In this document: positions 1 through 6,274 of the stretch, piece by piece
How positions within the stretch are numbered: position 1 is the first letter of the stretch
Layout of the letters: each line of letters begins with the position of its first letter
From: DATGLW01 sp035293965
GTDB taxonomy: Bacteria; Actinomycetota; Acidimicrobiia; Acidimicrobiales; RAAP-2
Length of the DNA stretch: 6,530 bases
NCBI GenBank assembly: GCA_035293965.1
Contig: DATGLW010000082.1
Span: forward strand, 1 to 6,530
Direction: 5' to 3'
The notes under the pieces: generated by a model
What the model was told of the DNA's origin: nothing
The model's database searches: none
Seen by the model: only the letters and a program-made list of their open reading frames with translations
Translations under genes and position numbers: made by a program

Positions 1-2483
1 CCGCCTACTTCCTCGTGGTCTGGGACCTGATCCGCTTCGCCCGTGAGTCGGGCATCCGGGTGGGCCCTGGCCGGGGATCGGCCGCTGGGTGCTGCGTCGC
101 CTACTGCCTCGGGATCGTGGACCTCGACCCGATCCGCTACGCCGCCGAGCGTTACGGCGCCGACCGCGTCGCCCAGATCGTCACCTTCTCGACCATCAAG
201 GCGCGTGCGGCGGTGCGCGACGCCGCCCGGGTGCTCGGCCTTCCCTACTCGGTGGGCGACCGCATCGCCAAGGCCATGCCTCCCCTGGTGATGGGGCGCG
301 ACACGCCCCTCGCCGCCTGCCTCGAGAAGGTGGCGGGCCACGAGGACGGGTACGCGGCGGCAGCTGAGCTGCGGACCATGTACGACACCGATCCCGACGC
401 CCGCAAGGTCATCGACGTCGCCAAGGGCCTCGAGGGCCTGCGCCGCCAGGACGGCATCCATGCGGCCGCCGTGGTGATCACGAAGGAACCCCTGACCGAG
501 TACCTGCCGATCCAGCGGAAGCCCGACGCCGGGGCCGATCCGGAGGCCGCGCCCATCGTCACCCAGTACGAGATGCACGGGGTGGAGGAGCTCGGCCTGC
601 TCAAGATGGACTTCCTCGGGTTGCGGAACCTCTCGGTCATCGAGCGGGCGCTCGACCTCGTGGAGGCCGCCACCGGGTCGCGCCCCGACATCGACCGGAT
701 CCCCCTCGACGACGGGCCGACGTTCGAGATGCTGCGGCGGGCCGAGACGGTCGGGGTCTTCCAGCTGGAAGGTGCCGCCATGCGCGCCACGCTGCGGGCG
801 CTCGCCCCCACGTCGTTCAACGACGTGGCCGCCCTCGTCGCCCTCTACCGGCCCGGGCCCATGGCCGCCAACATGCACCGCGACTACCCCGAGCTGAAGA
901 ACGGCCGCAAGCAGCTGTCCTACCTGCACCCGGACCTCGAGGCGATCCTCGGGGACACCTACGGGCTCATGCTGTACCAGGAGTCGGTGATGCGCGTGGC
1001 CCAGAAGTTCGCCGGCTACACGCTCGAGGAGGCCGACAACCTCCGCAAGGCATGCGGGAAGAAGATCCGCTCGCTCATCGCGGCCGAGCGCGAGAAGTTC
1101 GTTGCCGGCTGCGTGGCGCAGGGCTACGGCGAGGAGCTCGGGACGAAGCTCTTCGACATCATCGAGCCCTTTGCCGACTACGCCTTCAACAAGTCGCACT
1201 CCTACGGCTACGGGTTGGTCGCGTACCAGACCGCCTGGCTGAAGGCGCACTACCCGGTCGAGTACATGGCGGCGCTGCTCACCTCGGTGAAGGACGACAA
1301 GGACAAGACGGGCGTCTACCTGGCCGAGTGCCGCTCCATGGGCATCGAGGTGCTCGTCCCCGACGTGAACCGCTCGGCGGCCGAGTTCACGCCCGTCGCC
1401 CCGCACTCGTCGCCGGCGGCGGGCCCGCGGGCACGGACGGATGCCCCGGGCTCGGCCCCCACGGGCGCGGGCGGCAGGCCCGGCATCATCTTCGGGTTGG
1501 CGGCCGTGCGCAACGTCGGCGAGAGCCTCGTCGAGCGCATCGTCGACGAGCGCGAGGCCAACGGCCCGTTCGCCGACGTCTACGACTTCTGCCGCCGGGT
1601 CGACCCCGTCGTGCTCAACAAGCGGACCATGGAGTCGCTCGTGAAGGCAGGCGCGTTCGACTCGCTCGGCCACCCGCGTCAGGGTCTGTGCCTGGTCCTC
1701 GAAGAGATCGTGGACCGGACGCTCGAGCGCCGCCGCGAGCACGAGGTGGGGATCGCGACCCTGTTCTCCTCCGTGGAGCCCGCCGAGGGGCGGGACGACT
1801 CGGGGCGCTGGGAGGGCACGCGCATCGCGGTGCCCGAGTCGGAGTTCGACAAGGCCCAGAAGCTCGCCTTCGAGAAGGAGATGCTCGGCCTCTACGTCAG
1901 CGACCACCCCCTCATGGGCCTCGAGCGAGCGCTGGCTCGCCTGACGGATTGCCCGCTGGCCGAACTGCGGGACCTTGCCACGGACGGCGGCGAGGTCGCC
2001 GAGGGCGTCGTGCGCACCGTGGGCGGGGTGGTGACGGAGCTGCGGCGCCAGTACACGAAGAAGGGCGACCTCATGGCCCGCTTCGTCCTCGAGGACCTGC
2101 AGTCCTCGATGGAGGTGTTCGTGTTCCCCCGAGTCATGGCCGAGTTCGGCGCCCTGCTCGAGAACGACGCGGTGGTGGTGGTGCGAGGCCGGCTCGACCT
2201 GCGCGAGGACCAGCCGAAGCTTGTGTGCATGGAGGTGCGCCGCCCCGGGCTCGACTCGGGCGGAGCCGAGGCGCTCCGCCTGGCGCTGCCCCTCGGCGTG
2301 CTCACCGACGCGACGGTGGGCCGCCTGAAGGAGGTCCTGGCCGACCACCCCGGCGACTGCCCGGTCCTGCTGCACGTGGGGACCAAGGTGCTGCGGCTCC
2401 CCCCCGAGTTCAACGTCGACAGCCGCAACGGGCTCGTCGGCGAGCTCAAGACCCTGCTCGGGGCCAACGCCGTCCTGGCCTGA
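1..2483 (+). CDS. dnaE: DNA polymerase III alpha subunit, 5'-partial, lacking the PDxDxD catalytic segment
   Basis: This is the replicative polymerase subunit that extends DNA at the fork. It is cut by the left edge: the first full codon is at 3, giving 826 visible codons to TGA, and the PHP domain (about 350 residues in the family) is outside. In order I see the palm phosphate loop GPGRGSAAG (63-89), TFSTIKARAAVRD, the thumb, KMDFLGLR with the third catalytic Asp (609-611), fingers motifs YRPGPM (846-863), YQE, LRKACGKK and FNKSHS (1185-1202), a helix-hairpin-helix GLAAVRNVG (from about 1494), KAGAFDSLGHPR, and an OB fold with a C-terminal tail (about 1990-2480). From family knowledge, DPIRY should be followed by GLLFERFLNP and PDIDxDFD before RYAAERYG. 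Here DLDPIRY joins directly to AAERYG at 138-143, so the two metal-binding Asp residues are absent while the frame stays open. The identity is certain. Whether the loss is biological or an assembly error cannot be told from the sequence. Confidence 0.96.
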   Translation, partial: AYFLVVWDLIRFARESGIRVGPGRGSAAGCCVAYCLGIVDLDPIRYAAERYGADRVAQIVTFSTIKARAAVRDAARVLGLPYSVGDRIAKAMPPLVMGRDTPLAACLEKVAGHEDGYAAAAELRTMYDTDPDARKVIDVAKGLEGLRRQDGIHAAAVVITKEPLTEYLPIQRKPDAGADPEAAPIVTQYEMHGVEELGLLKMDFLGLRNLSVIERALDLVEAATGSRPDIDRIPLDDGPTFEMLRRAETVGVFQLEGAAMRATLRALAPTSFNDVAALVALYRPGPMAANMHRDYPELKNGRKQLSYLHPDLEAILGDTYGLMLYQESVMRVAQKFAGYTLEEADNLRKACGKKIRSLIAAEREKFVAGCVAQGYGEELGTKLFDIIEPFADYAFNKSHSYGYGLVAYQTAWLKAHYPVEYMAALLTSVKDDKDKTGVYLAECRSMGIEVLVPDVNRSAAEFTPVAPHSSPAAGPRARTDAPGSAPTGAGGRPGIIFGLAAVRNVGESLVERIVDEREANGPFADVYDFCRRVDPVVLNKRTMESLVKAGAFDSLGHPRQGLCLVLEEIVDRTLERRREHEVGIATLFSSVEPAEGRDDSGRWEGTRIAVPESEFDKAQKLAFEKEMLGLYVSDHPLMGLERALARLTDCPLAELRDLATDGGEVAEGVVRTVGGVVTELRRQYTKKGDLMARFVLEDLQSSMEVFVFPRVMAEFGALLENDAVVVVRGRLDLREDQPKLVCMEVRRPGLDSGGAEALRLALPLGVLTDATVGRLKEVLADHPGDCPVLLHVGTKVLRLPPEFNVDSRNGLVGELKTLLGANAVLA
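132..140 (+). other. Deletion junction in dnaE (loss of catalytic Asp pair)
   Basis: The nine bases atccgctac encode Ile-Arg-Tyr. In actinobacterial DnaE proteins an I/V-R-Y commonly occurs just before AA(E/D) on the far side of the PDIDxDFD motif, and in this lineage's style also just before GLLFERF on the near side. Only one copy is present here, joining the near-side left flank (DLDP) to the far-side right flank (AAERYGADRVAQ). This is what a 102-bp or so in-frame loss between two short direct repeats would leave. The missing length is judged by recalled comparison with M. tuberculosis DnaE1 (about 34 residues), not by a computed alignment. Confidence 0.8.
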
Positions 2484-2531
2484 GGCGGGGCTGCGCGGCG
2501 GCGTCGGCTGGGAAGCGGAGGGTGCGGCCGG

Positions 2532-2537
2532 TAGAAT
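2532..2537 (+). promoter_or_regulatory. -10 box TAGAAT, leaderless promoter for the 2545 gene
   Basis: TAGAAT fits the actinobacterial TANNNT -10 pattern and is followed by exactly 7 nt before ATG 2545. Transcription would therefore start at or next to the A of the start codon. There is no Shine-Dalgarno at a useful distance; the nearest purine run, ggaagcggaggg, ends about 22 nt upstream. A 17-bp spacer gives tgggaa at 2509-2514, a poor -35 match. The gene can thus be transcribed independently of dnaE, although read-through across the 61-bp gap remains possible. Confidence 0.6.
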
Positions 2538-2544
2538 CTGTGCC

Positions 2545-3216
2545 ATGGCGCTGGTGGTGACGACGAAGGACTGCACTGCTCTGAGCGACGCGGAGCTGGC
2601 CGAGATGGCCGATCTGTGCGCCGACCGCACACCGTCGTTCGACATCGGGTTCCTCTCGAAGCAACGCGAGGAGTGGGTGCTCATCACCCTCGCTCGTGAG
2701 GGCTCGAAGCTCCGCGGGTACTCGTTCTGCACCCTGGAGCGCATCGGGGGCACGCCGTCCCTGCTGGTCGGCTTGGCGTCCGTCGACCGGACCTCGCGTG
2801 CCGAGGCGACGCTGAAGGCCATCATGGCCGACCAGTACCGCCGGGCCTTCCTGGCCTTCCCGGACGAGGATGTCCTGCTCGGCACCCGGCTCCTCTCGCC
2901 CGACGGCTTCCGCGCCTTCGCCGGGCTCGCCGACGTGGTGCCCAGCCCGGGGCACCGTGCCTCCGGCGAGGAGCGGGCCTGGGCTCGACGCCTGGCCAAG
3001 CGCTTCGGCTCCGAGGGCCGCCTCGACGACCGGGCCTTCGTCGTGCGAGGGGACGGGTCGCCGAGCGGGGGCCTCGACTTCGTGGCCCCCAAGGTCAAGC
3101 TCCCCGAGCGGGTGGAGGAGCTCTTCACCTCGCTCGATCCGGAGCGAGGTGACCGCCTGGTTGCACTCGGCTGGGCGATGGCCGAGGACCTGGCCGGCGG
3201 GAAGATCGGTCGCTGA
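2545..3216 (+). CDS. Hypothetical protein, possibly GNAT acetyltransferase-like
   Basis: This 223-aa protein belongs to no family I can name firmly. It has no signal peptide or membrane segment, so it is probably cytoplasmic. Residues 44-81 read as successive beta strands (WVLITLAREGSKLRGYSF, then PSLLVGLASV), followed by a helix rich in Ala and Arg (84-103), a strand at EDVLLGTRL (108-116) and a helix at SPDGFRAFAGL (118-128). This order of strands and helices resembles the GNAT acyl-CoA N-acyltransferase fold, but the usual R/Q-x-x-G-x-G/A acetyl-CoA loop is not evident. WARRLAKRFG (146-155) and GDRLVALGWAMAEDL (202-216) look like conserved blocks. The ATG was chosen for the TAGAAT box 7 nt upstream and the lack of a better in-frame start. 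It lies 61 bp after dnaE on the same strand and converges on the next gene. That it is a real gene is likely; the GNAT reading is a weak inference. Confidence 0.75.
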   Translation: MALVVTTKDCTALSDAELAEMADLCADRTPSFDIGFLSKQREEWVLITLAREGSKLRGYSFCTLERIGGTPSLLVGLASVDRTSRAEATLKAIMADQYRRAFLAFPDEDVLLGTRLLSPDGFRAFAGLADVVPSPGHRASGEERAWARRLAKRFGSEGRLDDRAFVVRGDGSPSGGLDFVAPKVKLPERVEELFTSLDPERGDRLVALGWAMAEDLAGGKIGR

Positions 3217-3222
3217 GGAGCC

Positions 3223-3243
3223 TCCCGGGGGTTAGCCCCGGGG
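3223..3243. terminator. GC-rich hairpin between convergent genes, candidate bidirectional terminator
   Basis: CCCGGGG (3224-3230) and CCCCGGG (3236-3242) form a perfect 7-bp stem around the 5-nt loop gttag, with a possible eighth T-G pair (3223/3243). It sits in the 15-bp gap between two converging stop codons and overlaps the TAA of the minus-strand gene. No T-run follows on either strand, so it would be an atypical intrinsic terminator. Position and symmetry are the main support. Confidence 0.45.
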
Positions 3244-4026
3244 CAGGATGGCGGTGCAGGTCTTGTAGCAGTGCCCCTCGCGCGGCCGGCTGAGGGCCGT
3301 GAGGAGGTAGTGGGGCCGGAAGCCCAGGGCGGTCGCCAGCGCCTTCCCCGACAGCCGGTCGCGTCGGGCCGCGTCGAGCGACCTGGCCGCGTGGCGGTCG
3401 TCGACCGGCAGCCACACGTCGTCGCGGGCCCAGCCGAAGCGCACCCAGGTCGAGCCGTCCACGCGGCGCCGCAGGAGCTGTGGCCCCCTCGTGGGCACGA
3501 CGAGGGCCACCGACGGGCGTGAGCCGGTGAACTCCCAGTAGGGAGCGGCCTGGCCCGGGAAGCCGAGGAGCGGGCCGCGAGGGGGCGCCGCCAGGCGGTG
3601 CAGCACCCGGCGGACCGGCCGCCCCCGCAGCGTTCCCACCTGGCGCGGGAGCGCAGCCGCCGACACGGCTTCGGGGTGGGCGAGGTCGTCGCGCTCGGGA
3701 TCCTCGGCCAGGGCAGCCTCGGCGATGTCGAAGGGCGCGAGGTCGGGCTCGTGCCCGTCGGGCCAGCTGACGCGCAGGCGCACCACTGACCCCGAGGACA
3801 AGTCCACACCGGTGGTGTCGTCGAACGTGCACGACAGGACGAGAAGGCGGATCTCCGCCTCGCCCCTCGGCGCGGGCGCCCGTCGACGCAGTCGTCTTGC
3901 GCCTACGCCGCCGGTGCCAGCGGGCGTGGCGGGCGCAGCGGGCGTGGCGGCACCCAGGTCCGCCGTGTGGACCCGCTGGATCGCCACCGGTGGCACGCCG
4001 GTCCCGTCCGCCGCGGCGCCGGTCAC
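3232..4026 (-). CDS. Hypothetical protein coupled to the DUF255 gene
   Basis: I do not recognise this 264-aa protein. The GTG at 4026-4024 was chosen because it overlaps the TGA of the upstream gene as GTGA, a classic coupled arrangement with no Shine-Dalgarno needed. An ATG at 4092 would add 22 Arg/Pro-rich residues that look like readthrough of the neighbour's frame. Residues about 24-55 are low-complexity Ala/Pro/Thr/Arg, including a six-residue repeat. A more ordered part follows, starting near EIRLLVLSCTFDD, with VRLRVSWPDG, YWEFTG, a beta-rich SVALVVPTRG, WVRFGWARDDVWLPVDD, and a C-terminal block with HYLLTAL and GHCYKTC. The two Cys residues four positions apart near the C-terminus could bind metal or form a disulfide, but nothing else supports this. 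No signal peptide or membrane helix is seen. Its place behind a thioredoxin-domain gene suggests a shared role, which is inference. Confidence 0.7.
   Translation of the reverse strand: MTGAAADGTGVPPVAIQRVHTADLGAATPAAPATPAGTGGVGARRLRRRAPAPRGEAEIRLLVLSCTFDDTTGVDLSSGSVVRLRVSWPDGHEPDLAPFDIAEAALAEDPERDDLAHPEAVSAAALPRQVGTLRGRPVRRVLHRLAAPPRGPLLGFPGQAAPYWEFTGSRPSVALVVPTRGPQLLRRRVDGSTWVRFGWARDDVWLPVDDRHAARSLDAARRDRLSGKALATALGFRPHYLLTALSRPREGHCYKTCTAILPRG
3918..3950. repeat. 15-bp tandem repeat encoding Ala/Thr/Pro linker
   Basis: cagcgggcgtggcgg occurs perfectly at 3918-3932 and again at 3936-3950, a period of 18 bp, or six codons. On the minus strand it encodes the low-complexity Ala-Thr-Pro stretch near the N-terminus of the 264-aa protein. 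It looks like slippage expansion of a flexible linker, not a regulatory element. Confidence 0.6.
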
Positions 4027-6062
4027 GGGCGGGGGCCGGGTCCGCCCAGCTGGCGAGCCAGCGTGCCCGGGTCGGCGGCGGGCGCCTGGCACGCGAAGCG
4101 GTGGCAGAAGTACGCCAGGCCGTCACGTCGCCCGGCCCACAGGGGCGAGGGTGTCGGCTCCCCCCAGGCAACGACCGTGCTGGGCAGCCAGCGGGACCGG
4201 GCGACGGCCAGCAGGTCCGGTCGGTCCCCGACGATCACGAGCTCGGCCCCCTCCTCGGCCATCGCCGCCGCAGCCAGCAGGTCGGCGCATGCCAGCGGCT
4301 GGCTCGAAAGGAGCGGCCCCTCGAGCTCGAGGATCCGTTCGCCCGCAGACCGGTAGCGTTCCTCGCCGGTCAGCGCGCCCAGCCGCAGGAGGGCGACGGC
4401 GCCTGCTGAGTTGGCCGAGGGGACCGCCCCGTCGACGACCTCCTTCGGCCGCACGATGAGGGCTTCGGCGTCACGCCCGGTGCTGTAGAGCCCGCCCTTG
4501 CCGGGGGCGCCACCGCCCGCCGGCCCGTCCCAGAAGTCCCGCAGCAACGCGTCGGCCGTTCCCACGGCGCGCTCGGTCCAGCGCGCCCGTCCGGTCAGCT
4601 CGGCCAGGCTCAGGCACGCGTCGACGACCCAGGCCAGGTCCGCGGCGTAGGCCAGGTGCCGGGCGGTGCCGTCCTGCCAGCTCCGCAGCCACCGGCCGTC
4701 GCGCGGACGGCGCAGCTCGTCAAAAAGGAAGTCCATGATCTCCTCGGCCCGTTCGGCCCAGCGCCGGTCGCCGGTGGCTGCCGCCGCCTGGGCCAGGACC
4801 GACGCGAACATCGCGTTCCACTCGGTGAGGACCTTGTCGTCGCGGGCCGGTTGCGGCCGACGCCGCCGCGCCTCGAGGAGCACGCGGCGCGCCGCCTCGA
4901 CCTCGTCGGGACGCCGGAGGGAGGCGCCCAGGGGCCGGTGGAGGACGTTGGTCCCTTCCCAATTGCCCGACGGGTCGATGCCGTACCAGGCAAGGGCGGC
5001 ATCGACCGCGCTTGTCGCGCCCGCTTCGGCCAGGGACCTGCGGACCTCCGCCTCGGTGAAGGTCATGTGCCCCCCCTCGACCCCTCCGGCGTCGGCGTCG
5101 AGTGACGAGAAGCAGCCGCCACCAGGTGCGGCCAGCTCGCCGAGGACGAACTCGATGGTCTCGGTCACGACCTGCAGCCAGTCGGGCTCACCGGTGACCT
5201 GCCACGCCCGCAGGTATGCCCGGGCGAGAAGGGCCTGGTCGGTCAGCATCTTCTCGAAGTGGGGGACGAGCCACCGGCCGTCGGTCGCGTACCGGCAGAA
5301 CCCGCCTGCCAGGTGGTCGTAGACGCCGCCGGTGGCCATGGCGGCCAGCGTGGTGCCGGCCATGGTGCGTGCCGGCTCGTCGCCGGTCCGGAGGTAGTGG
5401 CGCAGGCACAGCTCCACGAACGTCGGGCGGGGGAACTTCGGCGCCGGACCGAACCCGCCCCACTGTGGGTCGAACCGCCGGCCGAGCTCCTCCACCGCCC
5501 GGGACAGGATGTCGGCGAAGGGGGTCCGGTCCCCGTGGCCGTCCGCCAGCGAGTCGACGAGGCGCGCCTCGCGGGCGACCGCGTCCACGAGGGCATCGGC
5601 CTGGCGCTCGACCTCGGGGCGCCTCGACCGCCAGGCGTCGGCCATCGCTGCCAGCACCCGGCGGAAGGACGGGAGCCCGTGGCGATCGGTGGGCGGGTAG
5701 TAGGTCCCGCCGTAGAAGGGACGGCCGTCGGGCGTGCAGAAGACCGACAGGGGCCAGCCACCCGATCCGGTCAGCGTCTGGACCGCGGCCATGTAGACGG
5801 CGTCGACGTCGGGGCGCTCCTCGCGGTCGACCTTCACCGCCACGAAGGAGCGCTCGATGTCCTCGGCTGTGGCCGGGTCCTCGAAGCTCTCGTGGGCCAT
5901 CACGTGGCACCAGTGGCACGAGGCGTAGCCGATGGAGACGAAGAGCGGCTTGTCCTCGGCCCGTGCACGCTCGAGGGCCTCGGCGCCCCACGGGTACCAG
6001 GGCACGGGGTTGCCGGCATGCTGGCGGAGGTACGGGCTGGTCTCCGCCCCGAGACGGTTCAC
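4023..6062 (-). CDS. Thioredoxin domain-containing protein, DUF255 / YyaL / SSP411 family
   Basis: This 679-aa protein matches the YyaL/SSP411 family in length (about 650-700 aa) and order. An N-terminal thioredoxin-like domain carries the block NRLGAETSPYLRQHA (2-16), the redox motif SCHWCHVM with C49 and C52, VKVDREERPD (76-85), and GGWPLSVF with the cis-Pro site (101-108). A large alpha/alpha-barrel-like region follows, with DPQWGGFGPAPKFPRP (198-213), GGVYDHLAGGF (245-255), WLVPHFEKML (264-273), SSLDADAGGVEGG and, later, AVPSANSAGAVALLRLG. The exact reaction is not established for the family; the second domain resembles sugar-epimerase and glycoside hydrolase barrels. No signal peptide is seen, so it is probably cytoplasmic. 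An ATG at 6104 would add 14 residues, but GTG 6062 has a -10 box 7 nt upstream and starts right at the conserved block, so I prefer it. The stop overlaps the next start by 4 nt. The family's usual FY(V)WT after the acidic EG is here GHMTFT. Confidence 0.93.
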   Translation of the reverse strand: MNRLGAETSPYLRQHAGNPVPWYPWGAEALERARAEDKPLFVSIGYASCHWCHVMAHESFEDPATAEDIERSFVAVKVDREERPDVDAVYMAAVQTLTGSGGWPLSVFCTPDGRPFYGGTYYPPTDRHGLPSFRRVLAAMADAWRSRRPEVERQADALVDAVAREARLVDSLADGHGDRTPFADILSRAVEELGRRFDPQWGGFGPAPKFPRPTFVELCLRHYLRTGDEPARTMAGTTLAAMATGGVYDHLAGGFCRYATDGRWLVPHFEKMLTDQALLARAYLRAWQVTGEPDWLQVVTETIEFVLGELAAPGGGCFSSLDADAGGVEGGHMTFTEAEVRRSLAEAGATSAVDAALAWYGIDPSGNWEGTNVLHRPLGASLRRPDEVEAARRVLLEARRRRPQPARDDKVLTEWNAMFASVLAQAAAATGDRRWAERAEEIMDFLFDELRRPRDGRWLRSWQDGTARHLAYAADLAWVVDACLSLAELTGRARWTERAVGTADALLRDFWDGPAGGGAPGKGGLYSTGRDAEALIVRPKEVVDGAVPSANSAGAVALLRLGALTGEERYRSAGERILELEGPLLSSQPLACADLLAAAAMAEEGAELVIVGDRPDLLAVARSRWLPSTVVAWGEPTPSPLWAGRRDGLAYFCHRFACQAPAADPGTLARQLGGPGPRP

Positions 6063-6069
6063 CGTCCCG

Positions 6070-6075
6070 ATGCTA
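6070..6075 (-). promoter_or_regulatory. -10 box TAGCAT, leaderless promoter for the DUF255 unit
   Basis: Read on the minus strand, TAGCAT is followed by 7 nt (CGGGACG) and then GTG 6062, the same geometry as the 2545 gene. If this is the promoter, the ATG at 6104 lies upstream of the transcript and cannot be the main start. The region at the -35 position (about 6093-6098, ACGACC) matches poorly. The alternative is translation from 6104 using the ggggagg run 14 nt upstream, which is rather distant. Confidence 0.55.
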
Positions 6076-6149
6076 GGCGGGCGCCCGCGAGGGGTCGTCA
6101 CCATGCTCGTTGCCCGCGCCCTCCCCTGGGGGCCGCGGGCCCACGGGGG

Positions 6150-6192
6150 TCGTGAAGCCCTCTGGGGGATGGATCGTGAAGCCCTCTGGGGG
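6150..6192. repeat. Perfect 19-bp tandem direct repeat between divergent genes
   Basis: tcgtgaagccctctggggg occurs at 6150-6168 and again, without mismatch, at 6174-6192 (period 24 bp, 5-bp separator). It lies about 75-120 bp upstream of the minus-strand -10 box and about 100-140 bp upstream of the plus-strand one. It could be a pair of sites for a regulator shared by both genes, or a simple slippage duplication. A shorter gccctcccctggggg at 6118-6132 resembles its right half with 3 extra bases. Confidence 0.65.
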
Positions 6193-6236
6193 TGGGCTGG
6201 CCCAGGACGCGCCCTCGGCCCGCCGGCGGACGGCCG

Positions 6237-6254
6237 TTCATGCAGGCTTCATGC
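6237..6254. repeat. TTCATGC repeated at 11-bp period
   Basis: TTCATGC at 6237-6243 recurs at 6248-6254, about one helical turn apart, so both copies face the same side of the DNA. The pair lies about 50-68 bp before the presumed SDR transcription start, a position typical for an activator. The motif is short, so chance is not excluded. Confidence 0.35.
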
Positions 6255-6268
6255 GGGGCTTCGGCCCC
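6255..6268 (+). other. Small C(UUCG)G hairpin upstream of the SDR promoter
   Basis: GGGGC (6255-6259), TTCG and GCCCC (6264-6268) form a perfect 5-bp stem closed by C-G around a UUCG tetraloop, an unusually stable RNA loop. No T-run follows. It lies upstream of the SDR -10 box, so it would be transcribed only from a more distant promoter. It may be a short terminator-like or regulatory element, or chance in GC-rich DNA. Confidence 0.35.
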
Positions 6269-6274
6269 CTGCGA

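Noticed and set aside
1185..1202. Possible intein at the DnaE FNKSHS site, or intein-related explanation for the missing block
   Set aside because: FNKSHS is continuous with its flanks here, and no intein motifs or Cys/Ser splice residues flank the 132-140 junction.
1052..2560. Long plus-strand open frame of 502 codons inside dnaE
   Set aside because: It is a shifted frame of dnaE with Arg/Gly/Pro/Ala-rich low-complexity sequence and no domain; GC-rich DNA routinely leaves such frames open.
3125..4171. Minus-strand open frame of 348 codons over the 264-aa gene
   Set aside because: It is Arg/Pro-rich, spans the convergent gap and parts of two genes, and is out of frame with the coupled gene whose start and stop fit the context.
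5259..6155. Plus-strand open frame of 298 codons antisense to the DUF255 gene
   Set aside because: The opposite strand encodes clear DUF255 and thioredoxin motifs over this whole stretch; the antisense product shows no recognisable domain.
6220..6229. 10-bp palindrome CCGCCGGCGG
   Set aside because: Such palindromes are common by chance at this GC content, and it has no clear spacing to a promoter element.
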